DNA of 64,000 nt from positions 1 to 64,000 of the forward strand of contig NZ_JACJQY010000004.1 in assembly GCF_014696925.1 (NCBI RefSeq), written 5' to 3'. Source of the stretch: Phormidium tenue FACHB-1050. Lineage in GTDB: Bacteria > Cyanobacteriota > Cyanobacteriia > Pseudanabaenales > Pseudanabaenaceae. Below the pieces are notes generated by a model. The model ran no database searches, was not told the DNA's origin, and saw only the letters and a program-made list of their open reading frames with translations. The position numbers and the translations under genes are program-made. Positions 8,201 to 16,938 of the stretch are shown one piece after another (the stretch's first letter is position 1; each line of letters opens with the position of its first letter).

Positions 8201-8587
8201 CTAGATAGTTTCTTGAGGTTTGGAATAATTTACTTCCACCACTGTATGCACATTTCCACGAGGCGTAAAATCACCTTTGACATTAATTCTGAGCGGATCT
8301 CCAGCCTTTACAAAATCATCCAGAATTTGATTGACCGCCTCTTCATGGGAAATAAAGAGATCGCGGTAGCTATTGATATATAGCTTAATTGCCTTGAGTT
8401 CCACCAGCACAAGGTTAGGTGTATAGGAAATATAGATTGTGGCAAAGTCGGGATAGCCTGAAAATGGACATTTACTAGTAAATTCAGGAAGGGTAATCTG
8501 AATGTTGTAATCCCTGCCGATGCGTGGGTTCGGAAAAGTAGTGAGGGTTGCTTCTGCGATCGCTTGTTCGCCGTACTTAACAGTCAT
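8201..8587 (-). CDS. queF: NADPH-dependent 7-cyano-7-deazaguanine reductase QueF
   Basis: 128 residues from the ATG at 8587 (MTVKYGEQAIAEA). The longer open frame to 8695 runs through an inverted repeat, so I reject that start. QueF reduces preQ0 to preQ1 in queuosine tRNA modification. Visible family features are the nucleophile region TSKCPFSGYPDF with Cys40 and Asp47, and the substrate/NADPH segment ELKAIKLYINSYRD followed by SHEEAVNQI. The length fits the short unimodular QueF type found in cyanobacteria. It ends 57 bases before exbD and is functionally unrelated to it. Confidence 0.9.
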   Translation of the reverse strand: MTVKYGEQAIAEATLTTFPNPRIGRDYNIQITLPEFTSKCPFSGYPDFATIYISYTPNLVLVELKAIKLYINSYRDLFISHEEAVNQILDDFVKAGDPLRINVKGDFTPRGNVHTVVEVNYSKPQETI

Positions 8588-8662
8588 GTCTGCCCTGAGA
8601 TAAAAAATAAAAAATGAAAAGAATGAAACTGAGCAAGAATTTGCTTTAGGGCTTTGAGCTTT

Positions 8663-8715
8663 AAATAAATAGCCCGATTTCTGTTGCCGAGGCAACAGAA
8701 ATCAGCTATTTATTT
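8663..8715. repeat. Inverted repeat upstream of queF
   Basis: Inner perfect arms GATTTCTGTTGCC (8676-8688) and complement (8691-8703) extend outward with a small bulge through AAATAAATAGC. It lies in the queF leader, not after a gene end. Confidence 0.75.
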
Positions 8716-8758
8716 TACTGCACATCCCTTATCCCTATAGCGTAGCAAATTTAAACCT

Positions 8759-8795
8759 AAAAAAAGGAAGGGCGCAAAGCGCCCTTCCTTTTTTT
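8759..8795. repeat. 17-bp perfect hairpin, GGCGC core
   Basis: Arms 8759-8775 and 8779-8795, loop AAA, with A-run and T-run ends, so it can act as an intrinsic terminator in either direction. It lies downstream of lrtA. Confidence 0.85.
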
Positions 8796-8801
8796 AGAAG
8801 A

Positions 8802-8826
8802 TAGAAGAGCGCAAAGCGCTCTTCTA
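8802..8826 (-). terminator. 11-bp hairpin after lrtA
   Basis: Arms TAGAAGAGCGC (8802-8812) and complement (8816-8826), loop AAA, 10 bases beyond the lrtA stop codon. With the next hairpin it forms a tandem structure that probably ends lrtA transcription. Confidence 0.7.
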
Positions 8827-8836
8827 CAAGCTGTGG

Positions 8837-9412
8837 CTAATGTTTTTTGACATCATGGGGCTGGATCACACCAAAACCGCCATGATTACGTTCATACACC
8901 ACATTGATTTCCCCCGTATCAGCATTGCGAAAAACATAGAAATCATGATCAATTAACTCCAACCTTTCCAGAGCCTCATCCACAGACAAAGCAGGCATAG
9001 CGAAGTATTTATTTCGCACCACTTGAGTAGGCAACTCAACCACACGATTGTCGTTTGGCAGAGGCACTGGTGGTTGCTCAACTACAGCGATACTAGTTTT
9101 CGCAGCAGTGCGATCGCTCTTGCGTTCTTTAAATTTCCGCAACTTACGAGCAATCTTGTCAGCAACTAGGTCAATACTTGCATACAAATTCTCGCTCTTT
9201 TCCTCCGCACGGATCACAGATCCGTTCGCATAGACAGTTACCTCAGCCGATTGGCTCGAAGCAATGCGAGGGTTACGAGCCACAGATAGATGCACATCTA
9301 CCTCTGTGGTTAATGCTTGGAAATGGCTCACCGCTTTGTCGATCTTTTGCTCAACATATTCGCGGATGGCTTCCGTGACTTCAATATTCTTGCCTTGAAT
9401 TACAAGTTTCAT
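8837..9412 (-). CDS. hpf: Long ribosome hibernation promoting factor (LrtA/HPF)
   Basis: 191 residues from ATG at 9412 ([26 protein letters not shown]); the open frame extends 18 codons upstream but family alignment favours this start. Residues 1-100 form the S30AE/YfiA fold that sits in the decoding region of the 30S subunit. Residues about 135-190 ([31 protein letters not shown]) are the dimerisation domain of long HPF, which pairs 70S ribosomes into inactive 100S. In cyanobacteria the gene is called lrtA (light-repressed transcript) and has a long regulatory leader. A 440-base upstream gap is consistent with that. Confidence 0.93.
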   Translation of the reverse strand: MKLVIQGKNIEVTEAIREYVEQKIDKAVSHFQALTTEVDVHLSVARNPRIASSQSAEVTVYANGSVIRAEEKSENLYASIDLVADKIARKLRKFKERKSDRTAAKTSIAVVEQPPVPLPNDNRVVELPTQVVRNKYFAMPALSVDEALERLELIDHDFYVFRNADTGEINVVYERNHGGFGVIQPHDVKKH

Positions 9413-9853
9413 CTCTATGACCTCGCTTCTGAGTTCCAAATCAGTTAATAAAATTGACACGCGCAATCTTGTTTTTAATTACCCCACTGCGCCGAATAGC
9501 TGATTTGGCTATGAGATCACCATAACACTTTGCAGGTGTTAGCAAACCAACTTTGATGCACTTCTTAACGTAGACTTAATAACCGATTTTGGCGTTTTTA
9601 TCGCCTATAGCGCTCAAAACAATAAATCTAAAAATCCTAAGCGATCGCAATCTGTAGAAATAACATCAAACAAGGTTGCTATTTATCACTTACGATTGGG
9701 ACTGTGCATCTGCTTAGGGACGCGCAGTAAAATGAAGAACAAATTTTTGATGGCGCGGTAAAGTCGCACCACAAAAAATCGTTTTTTATTAAGTCGCACA
9801 AACCTTAAGGTATACACATTTAAGCTATTCACAAAGAGCAAAGTGAGGTTCGT
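9413..9853. promoter_or_regulatory. Divergent intergenic region (lrtA leader and pgi promoter)
   Basis: 441 bases between divergent lrtA and pgi. No hairpin-family element is seen here, unlike most gaps of this size in the window. Known lrtA genes carry long 5' leaders that affect transcript stability in light and dark; I infer the same here from the spacing only. One HIP1-like site lies near 9640. A minus ORF at 9686-9907 overlaps the pgi start and is judged spurious. Confidence 0.4.
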
Positions 9854-11443
9854 ATGAGTTCGGCTGTGGAACTGTGGCAACGTTATCAAGACTGGCTGTA
9901 CTACCATTCAGAGCTAGGTCTTTACGTGGATATCAGTCGGATCAGGTTTACGCCAGACTTTGTGACAGAGATACAACCCAAGTTTGTCAAAGCTTTCGCG
10001 GATATGAAAGCGTTAGAGTCAGGCGCGATCGCCAATCCCGATGAGCAACGTATGGTCGGACATTATTGGCTGCGATCGCCTGAGATTGCCCCCACGGAAG
10101 CATTGAGTAAAGATATTACTGAGACTCTTGATCGCATCGAAGACTTTACCAAGAAGATTCATGAAGGGATTATCCATCCACCAAAGGCTGCAAAGTTTAC
10201 GGATATTCTGTCAATTGGTATCGGTGGCTCAGCATTAGGACCCCAATTTGTCGCTCAATGCTTTGCTAAGGCGGATGTCCCCCTTAAAATCAGTTTCATC
10301 GACAACTCTGATCCCGATGGGATTGACTTAGTGCTGGATCTACTTGGCGATCGCCTCAGCACCACATTAGTATTGGTAATTTCTAAGTCTGGCGGTACTC
10401 CTGAAGCCGCTAATGGCATGAAAGAGGCCGAGTTTGCTTTTAAGCAAGCAGGTTTAGATTTTGCAAAACAGGCGATCGCGATTACAGGTGTTGGCAGTGC
10501 TTTGGAGAAATACGCGATCGCCAATGGTTGGCTGGATCAGTTCCCCATGTATGACTGGATTGGCGGTCGAACCTCAGAACTATCGGCAGTTGGTTTATTA
10601 CCTGCGGCTTTACAAGGCATTGATATTCGCGAAATGTTGCGCGGAGCAAGTTTAATGGATGCCGCTACTCGCATTGAAGATATTCGTCAAAATCCTGCGG
10701 CTCTTCTGGCGATGTCATGGTACTTTACGGGCAACGGTAAGGGCGAAAAAGACATGGTAGTTTTGCCATATAAAGATCGGCTCCTGTTGTTTAGTCGCTA
10801 TTTGCAACAACTGGTAATGGAATCTCTCGGTAAAGAGAATGATCTTGATGGCAATACGGTGTATCAGGGTATCGCTGTTTACGGTAATAAAGGATCTACG
10901 GATCAACATGCCTATGTACAACAACTGCGGGAAGGGGTTCCTAACTTTTTTGCAACTTTTATCGAAGTTTTACAGGACTCAGCTAAGCCTCATCCCGAAG
11001 TAGAAGAAGGTGTTGTCACGGGCGATTATTTGTTAGGGTTCTTGCAAGGTACACGTAGCGCTCTCTATGAAAATGGTAGAGACTCAATTACAGTGACGAT
11101 CCCTTGTGTTTCTGAGCTTACTGTGGGCGCATTAATTGCGCTATATGAACGTGCTGTAAGCTTTTATGCTTCGTTGGTGAATATCAATGCTTATCATCAA
11201 CCAGGTGTTGAGGCTGGCAAAAAAGCTGGCGCAAAAGTACTTGCTTTACAAAAGAAACTTGTTGATGCTCTGAAAGCATCAGATGTCTCTCTCTCCCTAG
11301 AGGAAATTGCGAGCAGAATAAATGCTTTAGATGAGATTGAGTCTTTGTATCACATTGCGCGTCATCTTCATGCCAATTGCAAAATTCTATTTGAAGGAGA
11401 CCTATCAAAACCAACAACTTTAAAAATGATGTTAATTTTGTAA
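9854..11443 (+). CDS. pgi: Glucose-6-phosphate isomerase
   Basis: 529 residues, the usual length of cyanobacterial enzymes. It interconverts glucose-6-phosphate and fructose-6-phosphate in the cytoplasm, linking glycogen, the oxidative pentose phosphate pathway and glycolysis. Phosphosugar-binding motifs are present: [13 protein letters not shown] near 122-134, [11 protein letters not shown] near 176, and the active-site segment [10 protein letters not shown] and [14 protein letters not shown] (His about 356). The start ATG ([14 protein letters not shown]) follows AGTGAGG. The gene appears monocistronic. Confidence 0.95.
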   Translation: MSSAVELWQRYQDWLYYHSELGLYVDISRIRFTPDFVTEIQPKFVKAFADMKALESGAIANPDEQRMVGHYWLRSPEIAPTEALSKDITETLDRIEDFTKKIHEGIIHPPKAAKFTDILSIGIGGSALGPQFVAQCFAKADVPLKISFIDNSDPDGIDLVLDLLGDRLSTTLVLVISKSGGTPEAANGMKEAEFAFKQAGLDFAKQAIAITGVGSALEKYAIANGWLDQFPMYDWIGGRTSELSAVGLLPAALQGIDIREMLRGASLMDAATRIEDIRQNPAALLAMSWYFTGNGKGEKDMVVLPYKDRLLLFSRYLQQLVMESLGKENDLDGNTVYQGIAVYGNKGSTDQHAYVQQLREGVPNFFATFIEVLQDSAKPHPEVEEGVVTGDYLLGFLQGTRSALYENGRDSITVTIPCVSELTVGALIALYERAVSFYASLVNINAYHQPGVEAGKKAGAKVLALQKKLVDALKASDVSLSLEEIASRINALDEIESLYHIARHLHANCKILFEGDLSKPTTLKMMLIL

Positions 11444-11454
11444 ATCCACATATC

Positions 11455-11553
11455 AAAACATAAGACGGCTAAGCCGCTTTGTGTTTTTAAGAAACTTACT
11501 AGGTTTGATTTTTAATCCCCAAAAATGTGATCACACTCTTGGCGATTGGTATT
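11455..11553. mobile_element. Decayed MITE-like family 2 copy
   Basis: The text around 11478-11553 (GTGTTTTTAAG, CTTACTAGGTTTGATTTTTAATCCCC, ending TTGGTAT) matches the right-hand part of the family-2 element found intact at 20735, 32421, 41215 and 52425, with point changes. It directly abuts a family-1 copy. Confidence 0.55.
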
Positions 11554-11554
11554 A

Positions 11555-11668
11555 TATAGCCGTAGTCAGTCTTGCTAGGACATAAAACCAGAAGATTAGT
11601 GGCGGTGCTTCGCACCGCCACTAATCTTCTGGTTTTGATTCGGTCTAAGGCAATTGGTTACAGCTATA
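11555..11668. mobile_element. MITE-like family 1 copy with 25-bp hairpin
   Basis: The left end TATAGCCGTAGTC and right end, reverse-complemented, TATAGCTGTAACC flank the AGGACATAAAACC motif and a perfect hairpin (11584-11608 with 11612-11636, loop TTC, GGCGGTGC core). No coding capacity. Confidence 0.7.
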
Positions 11669-11782
11669 TTTAGAAATCTTAAAACCACTATTTCATAAAT
11701 TTTTGAATTAGCATTACTATTTTTACAAAAGAATCTGCAAGAATATGACTTCTTACGTTTTATCCAGTTACAGAGGTTAAAT

Positions 11783-12319
11783 GTGAAGAAAATTTTACTT
11801 TTCTTTAGCGAACTCAATAATAGTGACCTTGACTGGTTTGTCCAGAAAGGCAAAAAGGAAACAATTGCACCCGATCGCTTATTAATTCGCGAAGGTCAGA
11901 TCAGTGAAGCTCTGTACATTGTTGTGAGTGGATCATTTAGTGTTGCGATTGAGTCTCAAGATCATAAGGAACTTGCCAGAATATCTGAAGGAGAAATAGT
12001 TGGTGAAGTATCATTTATCGACACTCGACCTCCCCTTGCTAGTGTGCGATCGCTAGAAGAAAGCATCGTACTGTCAATCCCAAGAGTGCAACTTTTGTCG
12101 AAACTACAACAGGATACAAATTTTTCTTCAAGACTTTATCGCGCTATCTGTCTTTGCCTTTCCGATCGCCTACGTGGTACTGTAAGCCGTCTTGGATATG
12201 GCTATGATCTAGATGATTTAGAATCTCATTTAGGTGGGTTTGGTCAGTCTATGCTCAGTAACTTAGAATTAGCCGAAGCCAAGTTTAACTGGTTGATCAA
12301 AAATGTACGTGGTTCTTAG
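11783..12319 (+). CDS. Cyclic nucleotide-binding domain protein
   Basis: 178 residues starting at GTG; the overlapping ATG at 11781 is followed by a stop, and AGAGG lies 7 bases upstream of the GTG. Residues about 25-125 form a CNMP-binding beta-roll: LLIREGQISEALYIVVSGSFSV, then the phosphate-binding-cassette-like GEIVGEVSFIDTRPPLASV. No C-terminal DNA-binding helix-turn-helix is evident, so it is not a standard CRP regulator; it may sense a nucleotide or bind a partner. The RPPLA variant makes nucleotide binding uncertain. Confidence 0.75.
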   Translation: MKKILLFFSELNNSDLDWFVQKGKKETIAPDRLLIREGQISEALYIVVSGSFSVAIESQDHKELARISEGEIVGEVSFIDTRPPLASVRSLEESIVLSIPRVQLLSKLQQDTNFSSRLYRAICLCLSDRLRGTVSRLGYGYDLDDLESHLGGFGQSMLSNLELAEAKFNWLIKNVRGS

Positions 12320-12371
12320 TCTTCCCCATTTTCTCGAAGCCGCTTAATTAGATGAACGTAATTAATTGCCG

Positions 12372-12425
12372 CCCTAGACAAATAAAGTTGCGACCCTTGC
12401 GGGTCGCAACTTTATTTGTCTAGGG
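12372..12425. terminator. 25-bp perfect inverted repeat between convergent genes
   Basis: Arms 12372-12396 and 12401-12425, loop TTGC, without the GGCGGCGC core (inner arm GTTGCGACCC). It lies between the CNMP gene and the convergent gene ending at 12480, so a bidirectional terminator role is plausible. Confidence 0.8.
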
Positions 12426-12479
12426 AACTACAAGCATTTAGTAGCGCAGCTATCAAGATTTGAGAAGTAAGAGAGTAAA

Positions 12480-12716
12480 TTAAAATACATGAAAAATTGT
12501 AACGCCAAGAATTGATTCCACAACTGTCGCGACTAATAGTCCTGTCCAAAATCTTCCTACGGCTCTACTGAAACCAAGGGCATTATCTTCCCGACTTGCT
12601 GTAAAAAACATTGACCAAGCTTGAGTTTCACTCAGACGCGCAAATCGATTAAAGTCTTCACGAAAAGCGATCGGGGTGAAAAGTTTTTCGCCACTAAAGT
12701 CAAATTTGGTTTCCAT
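12480..12716 (-). CDS. Small membrane protein, weak resemblance to high-light-inducible proteins
   Basis: 78 residues with a soluble N-terminal half and one hydrophobic C-terminal helix (about 53-76: AVGRFWTGLLVATVVESILGVTI). The layout, and the segment with Asn, Gly-Arg and a later Glu, recall the one-helix HLIP/Scp proteins that bind chlorophyll near photosystem II. The canonical ExxNxRxAMxG motif is not intact, so this is only a resemblance. ATG start with AGGAG upstream (taaggagtaaac in sense). Upstream sequence 12717-12914 is AT-rich leader. Confidence 0.55.
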   Translation of the reverse strand: METKFDFSGEKLFTPIAFREDFNRFARLSETQAWSMFFTASREDNALGFSRAVGRFWTGLLVATVVESILGVTIFHVF

Positions 12717-12914
12717 AGTTTACTCCTTAAGATTTGAATTCGCTGGTTAAGTTACTAGTCATTTAATGCAGTTATCTTAACAATTGTTTACAATTTGACA
12801 CAATATCTCTTAAGTGTGGACTATAAATATCGCAGGACATAGAAAAGGCGACACATATAGTACCGCCTTTTCAGATTAAAAAATCTCATTTCGGGTTAAT
12901 TGCAGACTAGCTCC

Positions 12915-13017
12915 TATAGCAAAAAAAGAGTTAGCTAGTACAGAATCGAGTGGCGGCGCTTTGCGCCGCCACTCGATTCTTGGGTTTTATGTCCTAAGCA
13001 AAACTTGCTTTGCTATA
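12915..13017. mobile_element. MITE-like family 1 copy, inverted orientation
   Basis: It begins TATAGCAAAAAAAG and ends, reverse-complemented, TATAGCAAAGCAAGTTTTGC followed by TTAGGACATAAAACCCA. That end is nearly identical to the left end of the copy at 41373. Central perfect hairpin 12942-12959 / 12963-12980, loop TTT. Confidence 0.75.
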
Positions 13018-13046
13018 GAGAGGGTTCGCGGCGCAAACCCTCTCTA
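13016..13046. repeat. 11-bp inverted repeat
   Basis: Arms TAGAGAGGGTT (13016-13026) and complement (13036-13046), loop of nine bases. It abuts the preceding family-1 copy. Confidence 0.7.
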
Positions 13047-13048
13047 GG

Positions 13049-13097
13049 AGCCAAAACAGTAAAAGCCTCGCGAAGCGAGGCTTTTACTGTTTTGGCT
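13049..13097 (-). terminator. 23-bp perfect hairpin downstream of accB
   Basis: Arms AGCCAAAACAG...CTCGC and complement around GAA. It is placed about 65 bases beyond the accB stop, with a T run on the minus strand, so it may terminate the efp-accB transcript. Confidence 0.7.
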
Positions 13098-13162
13098 TTT
13101 AAAATTTTGTAGCTTATCCAGAACTAACGTTAAAAAAGAATCTAATTGATAATTTTTTTGTT

Positions 13163-13648
13163 TTAATTTGCTTCGATTCGCATTAGAACTTGACCATACT
13201 CAACTGGTTGAGTATTTTCCACTAAAATTTCGACGATTTTGCCAGAAGATTCTGATTCGATCTCATTCATTAGCTTCATCGCTTCGATGATGCAAACTGT
13301 ATTACCTTTTTTGACAGTATCACCAATCTCTACAAACGGAGCTTCATCAGGGGCTGGCGAACGATAAAACGTACCAACCATCGGTGACGTAATCTCAACA
13401 AGTTTTTTGGATGGAAGAGAGTCAGCAACTGTGGTGGTATGCACGACAGGGCTTGTAGCAGTATGCTCGATCGCTGCTGGGTTTACGGCGGAGACGACCG
13501 AGTGCATTGCTACTGGCATTGTCGAAACTCTAGTTTCGCTTTTACGGATACTCAGACGGACATCGCCTGATTCTAGCGTCAGCTCGGTAATATCCGTCTT
13601 ATTTAGAATCGTGACTAATTCACGTACTTGATCTAAGCTAAATTCCAC
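13163..13648 (-). CDS. accB: Biotin carboxyl carrier protein of acetyl-CoA carboxylase
   Basis: 161 residues. The biotinyl domain (about 83-160) contains [11 protein letters not shown] with the biotin-accepting Lys125. The N-terminal part (1-40) is the usual helical region and a flexible Thr/Ala/Val-rich linker joins them. It carries carboxylated biotin between biotin carboxylase and carboxyltransferase in the first step of fatty acid synthesis. The start is GTG at 13648, immediately after the efp stop codon (TAG then GTG, no gap), so translation is probably coupled. The efp-accB pairing is conserved in cyanobacteria. Confidence 0.93.
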   Translation of the reverse strand: MEFSLDQVRELVTILNKTDITELTLESGDVRLSIRKSETRVSTMPVAMHSVVSAVNPAAIEHTATSPVVHTTTVADSLPSKKLVEITSPMVGTFYRSPAPDEAPFVEIGDTVKKGNTVCIIEAMKLMNEIESESSGKIVEILVENTQPVEYGQVLMRIEAN

Positions 13649-14209
13649 CTAATTTTCACGCCCCAAATACGTGTCTTCACGAGTATCAATTTTAATGCGA
13701 TCGCCGATATTCACAAATAGGGGAACATTGATCGATGCGCCAGTTTCAACCTTAGCAGCTTTGCTACCACCCGTTGCTGTGTCACCCTTGAGTCCGGGAT
13801 CAGTTTCGATTACTTCTAGTACGACCGTATTAGGCAACTCCACATCGATTACCCGATCGCCCCAGCGCACGACATTGACTTCCATGCCTTCTTTGATGTA
13901 TTTGACACGGCTACCGATTTGAGCCGAAGTCAAATTAGCTTCTTCATAGCTTTGCATATCCATAAAGACATAATCTTCTCCGTCTTTATAGGTGTGCTGC
14001 ATGGAGCTTTTTTCAAGAACAGCTTGAGGAACCATTTCCCCAGCTCTGAAAGTTCTTTCTAGGTTTTTACCTGTCATGGCGCTTTTGAGAGTAGTGCGGA
14101 CAAATGCCGAACCTTTGCCTGGCTTTACGTGTAAAAATTCAACTACACGCCAGACTTCGCCATCAAGTTCAATTGTTACGCCGGGTCGAAAATCGTTACT
14201 AGAGATCAT
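13649..14209 (-). CDS. efp: Translation elongation factor P
   Basis: 186 residues from ATG at 14209 ([38 protein letters not shown]). The longer frame to 14323 runs into an inverted repeat and adds a non-family N-terminus, so it is rejected. All three EF-P domains are present. The loop KPGKGSA holds the position (Lys) that is modified in some bacteria and that enters the peptidyl-transferase centre. EF-P relieves stalling at polyproline stretches. It is first gene of the efp-accB operon. Confidence 0.95.
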   Translation of the reverse strand: MISSNDFRPGVTIELDGEVWRVVEFLHVKPGKGSAFVRTTLKSAMTGKNLERTFRAGEMVPQAVLEKSSMQHTYKDGEDYVFMDMQSYEEANLTSAQIGSRVKYIKEGMEVNVVRWGDRVIDVELPNTVVLEVIETDPGLKGDTATGGSKAAKVETGASINVPLFVNIGDRIKIDTREDTYLGREN

Positions 14210-14284
14210 TGCAGATTGAGTAATAGCCAGTGACAATTTTATCCTAGCGATGTAACCTTTGTGACAAAAAAATTTTAAACCTAA

Positions 14285-14341
14285 CCAAAACCCAAAAAAG
14301 AGTTGCAGTGCTCCGCGCTGCAACTCTTTTTTGGGTTTTGG
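14285..14341. repeat. Long inverted repeat in the efp leader
   Basis: Arms CCAAAACCCAAAAAAGAG... and complement with one wobble near the centre. Upstream of efp and not after any gene on the plus strand. Confidence 0.85.
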
Positions 14342-14400
14342 TTTTTGACTAAAATGGCGATAGGTATAAATCGGGTTTTGGAGAAATTCTACTGATGATT

Positions 14401-14457
14401 TAAAACCTCAAAAGACAAAGGCGGCGCGAAGCGCCGCCTTTGTCTTTTGAGGTTTTA
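14401..14457. repeat. 27-bp perfect inverted repeat, GGCGGCGC core
   Basis: Arms 14401-14427 and 14431-14457, loop GAA (GCGAAGC on the plus strand). With the previous repeat it fills much of the efp/trxA divergent gap 14210-14533. Confidence 0.9.
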
Positions 14458-14533
14458 TGTGCCGACAAAAATAGCAACGCCTACTTTTATAGCAATTGTT
14501 ATAGAATTGAGTTTTTAGAGGAGTGATCGCTAC

Positions 14534-14851
14534 ATGTCAGTAAAAAAGCAGTTTGGTAGTTTTGATGAACTATTAGAAAGTTCAGAATTGCCTGTTCTGG
14601 TTGACTTTTATGCACCTTGGTGTGGTCCTTGCCAATTGATGACAGGGATTTTGGACAAGGTTAGTGAAAAAATGAAAGATAAAGTTCAAATTGTAAAGAT
14701 CAATACTGATAATTACCCCGATCTTGCCTCGCAGTACAAAGTTTATGCTTTGCCAACACTGGTTCTATTTAAAGATGGAGCACCTGTTGATCGCGTTGAG
14801 GGGGTAATTCAAGCCGATCAACTATGCGATCGCTTAGCTGTTCACGCCTAA
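14534..14851 (+). CDS. trxA: Thioredoxin
   Basis: 105 residues, typical thioredoxin length. Active site WCGPC with Cys30 and Cys33; cis-Pro in YALPTLVLFKDG. It reduces disulfides in Calvin-cycle and other target proteins using electrons from thioredoxin reductases. ATG start with GAGGAG upstream (tagaggagtgatcgctac). The last residues are short and lack an extra domain. Which cyanobacterial thioredoxin type (m, x or y) it is cannot be fixed by eye; the m-type core is the closest. Confidence 0.92.
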   Translation: MSVKKQFGSFDELLESSELPVLVDFYAPWCGPCQLMTGILDKVSEKMKDKVQIVKINTDNYPDLASQYKVYALPTLVLFKDGAPVDRVEGVIQADQLCDRLAVHA

Positions 14852-14888
14852 TCTAAAAAGCGCCCACAAGAGACGCACAGTAAAATAG

Positions 14889-14941
14889 AGAACCAAATTT
14901 TTAGTGGCGTAGCTTTGCCGCGCCACTAAAAATTTGGTTCT
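14889..14941. terminator. 21-bp inverted repeat between trxA and the COG0523 gene
   Basis: Arms AGAACCAAATTTTTAGTGGCG (14889-14909, with complement 14921-14941), loop of 11. It separates two convergent genes and is a probable bidirectional terminator. Confidence 0.75.
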
Positions 14942-14944
14942 TTG

Positions 14945-16060
14945 TTAGACAAGACAGTCAGTAAGCTGTGCTAATAGTTCTTCACGATGCAAATTTCGCC
15001 CAATGATCACGAGTTGATTATTTAAAGAATTGCCACGATTATCAGTTTTGAGTTCGTAGCGCTTGCCACTCAGTTGGAAGACATAGCGATTGTCAATATT
15101 TGCAAAGTACAAAATACCCTTGGCTCGGAAAACATCAATCGGTAATTGCTTGTCTAAAAAGTTTTGAAACTTATCAAGCTCAAAGGGGCGATCGCTTTGG
15201 AATGAAATTGAGATAAACCCGTCGTTATCTAGGTGATGAGAATGGTGATGATGATCATGATCGTGATGCTCCTGCTGGCAATCGGAATCATGGCTGTGTT
15301 CATGGGCATGAGCGTGGTTGTGGTCGTGATGGGCGTGATCGCTATGATCGTGATGCTCAGCCTCTTGAGTGGACGACCCAGTAGTAAAGATCGCTGATTG
15401 GTCAATCTGGACATCCAGAATCAATGGCAGTGGCACAACACCCAACTGCGATCGCAAGATCCGAGCTTTAGTTTTGGTCTTATTAATGTAAGCCTCTAGT
15501 TCTTGCAGCTTTTCTTCGCCAACTAGATCGGTTTTATTGAGAATGATAATGTCGCCATACATGATTTGGGAGTAGGCTGCCTCGCTATTAAAATGCTCAG
15601 AGGTAAAGGCTTCAGCATCAACCACTGTCAAAATCGAATCAAGGCGAGTCAAATGCTGCAACTCAGTCCCCAAGAAAGTGAGAGCAATCGGTAAGGGATC
15701 AGCAACGCCTGTAGTCTCTACAATCATGTAATCAATGCGATCGCTTTTTTCAAGGACATTGTAAACAGCATCCACCAAGCCATCATTGATGGTGCAGCAG
15801 ATACAGCCATTACTCAGTTCCATCATGTTTTCATCAATGGATACTAGTAATTGACTATCAATGTTGATATCCCCAAACTCATTTACTAAAACTGCAACCT
15901 TCAAATCCTGTTGGTTTTGTAAAATGTGATTGAGTAAAGTGGTTTTGCCACTGCCCAAAAAACCTGTAATGATCGTAACGGGCATCCCTCGTTTGGGGAC
16001 ATCTACATCAATAATGGCGGATGTATTTTCTTGTTTAACAGTGCGATCGGAAGTGAGCAT
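14945..16060 (-). CDS. COG0523-family metallochaperone GTPase (CobW/P47K type) with His-rich loop
   Basis: 371 residues. Walker A GFLGSGKT is at 33-40; the metal-binding motif is CICCTI (CxCC) in SNGCICCTIN; the guanine-specificity motif NKTDLV follows at about 174. A striking His/Asp-rich stretch of about 43 residues with some 20 histidines lies at about 237-280, and the C-terminal CobW domain follows. Such proteins deliver Zn or Co, using GTP hydrolysis, to apo-enzymes. No cobalamin genes are nearby, so a zinc role is more likely than a CobW role. No Zur box was identified by eye. Confidence 0.85.
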   Translation of the reverse strand: MLTSDRTVKQENTSAIIDVDVPKRGMPVTIITGFLGSGKTTLLNHILQNQQDLKVAVLVNEFGDINIDSQLLVSIDENMMELSNGCICCTINDGLVDAVYNVLEKSDRIDYMIVETTGVADPLPIALTFLGTELQHLTRLDSILTVVDAEAFTSEHFNSEAAYSQIMYGDIIILNKTDLVGEEKLQELEAYINKTKTKARILRSQLGVVPLPLILDVQIDQSAIFTTGSSTQEAEHHDHSDHAHHDHNHAHAHEHSHDSDCQQEHHDHDHHHHSHHLDNDGFISISFQSDRPFELDKFQNFLDKQLPIDVFRAKGILYFANIDNRYVFQLSGKRYELKTDNRGNSLNNQLVIIGRNLHREELLAQLTDCLV

Positions 16061-16197
16061 GGACTTTAGGCAAGAATAACTTTGAAGTTCATTTTAGCCG
16101 ATTATCATAAGTGTATGCCAATGTGAAAACTGCATCCAGCAGAGGTCACATTGGCATCATCTTTACTTTATGAGTTTTATGCCCTAATTTTACTTAG

Positions 16198-16313
16198 TAT
16201 AGCTGTCGCCATTATTGTTAGGACATAAAACCCAAATAATGTGAGGCGGCGCTTCGCGCCGCCTCACATTATTTGGGTTTTGATTTGTCCTGATACAGGT
16301 GGCTATAGCTATA
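16198..16313. mobile_element. MITE-like family 1 copy
   Basis: TATAGCTGTCGCC at the left and, reverse-complemented, TATAGCTATAGCC at the right. AGGACATAAAACCC precedes a 26-bp perfect hairpin (16227-16252 / 16256-16281, loop TTC, GGCGGCGC core). Confidence 0.75.
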
Positions 16314-16332
16314 ACTAGGCATAAGTAAGCTT

Positions 16333-16382
16333 AAAACCGAGAGGTTTGAGCCGCCTGATACAGGTGGCTCAAACTTTGGTTT
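16333..16382. repeat. Imperfect inverted repeat
   Basis: AAAACCGAGAGGTTTGAGCC against GGCTCAAACTTTGGTTTT with a few mismatches. It lies just upstream of the AbiTii-like gene. It shares CCTGATACAGGTGGCT with the right end of the preceding element. Confidence 0.55.
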
Positions 16383-16437
16383 TGGGTTTTGACTATGCTG
16401 AACTACCTAGCAATAGATTTATTTAGCGCGAATCCCC

Positions 16438-16938
16438 ATGTCAGCCACTCAAACTAGCATTGCCCCCAGCCTAAACGATATCCTCTCGGCTCTAGAATTG
16501 CAGATGGAATCAGAAGAAGCAATTAATAAGTTGCCGTTAACCAGAGCATTAGAGCAATGTTTGGCATTCGCACAGGTTAATAATTGTATTGACCTTTCGG
16601 AATTAATTAAGCAAGAGCTTTATGGTTATAGTAGCCAGCCGCCTACTTATCGATATGTACAACTGAGTTATTTTGATGCTGGTGGACAGGCTATCAATGG
16701 ATTAGATCAATACAGCGTTTATCCTGTGGTTACAGGAGTTTATAAATTAGAACTACATCTCAAAAATGGACTGACATTAATTTTGCCAAAACAGATTTTG
16801 ACATTTTTATCACAAGTTTCGGGGCGCGAGGTGGATACTGGACATGTCTCACCAGCCGTGATTAATAGCCTTTTGGGAATTGTTCGTAACGAAATCACCT
16901 GCAAAATTAGCAAAAACATGCTGAAGGAAGTCAGTTAA
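16438..16938 (+). CDS. AbiTii-like domain protein
   Basis: 166 residues. The segment LTRALEQCLAFAQVNNCIDLSELIKQELYGYSSQPPTYRYVQ (about 29-70) matches the pattern of AbiTii-domain proteins, in which a helix pair ending in LxxELxGY is followed by a P-x-Y-R segment. AbiTii was named for one component of a lactococcal phage abortive-infection system; stand-alone homologues are common and mostly unstudied. No partner AbiTi gene is seen. The convergent neighbour is the STAS protein, whose stop lies next to this gene's stop (16938/16939). Resemblance is by eye, so a function in phage defence is not established. Confidence 0.5.
   Translation: MSATQTSIAPSLNDILSALELQMESEEAINKLPLTRALEQCLAFAQVNNCIDLSELIKQELYGYSSQPPTYRYVQLSYFDAGGQAINGLDQYSVYPVVTGVYKLELHLKNGLTLILPKQILTFLSQVSGREVDTGHVSPAVINSLLGIVRNEITCKISKNMLKEVS

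Noticed and set aside
8588-8695. 36-residue N-terminal extension of QueF.
   Set aside because: It runs through an inverted repeat; family length and the MTVKYGEQ start support 8587.
9686-9907. 73-codon minus ORF upstream of pgi.
   Set aside because: It overlaps the pgi start, is basic and repetitive and has no recognisable domain.
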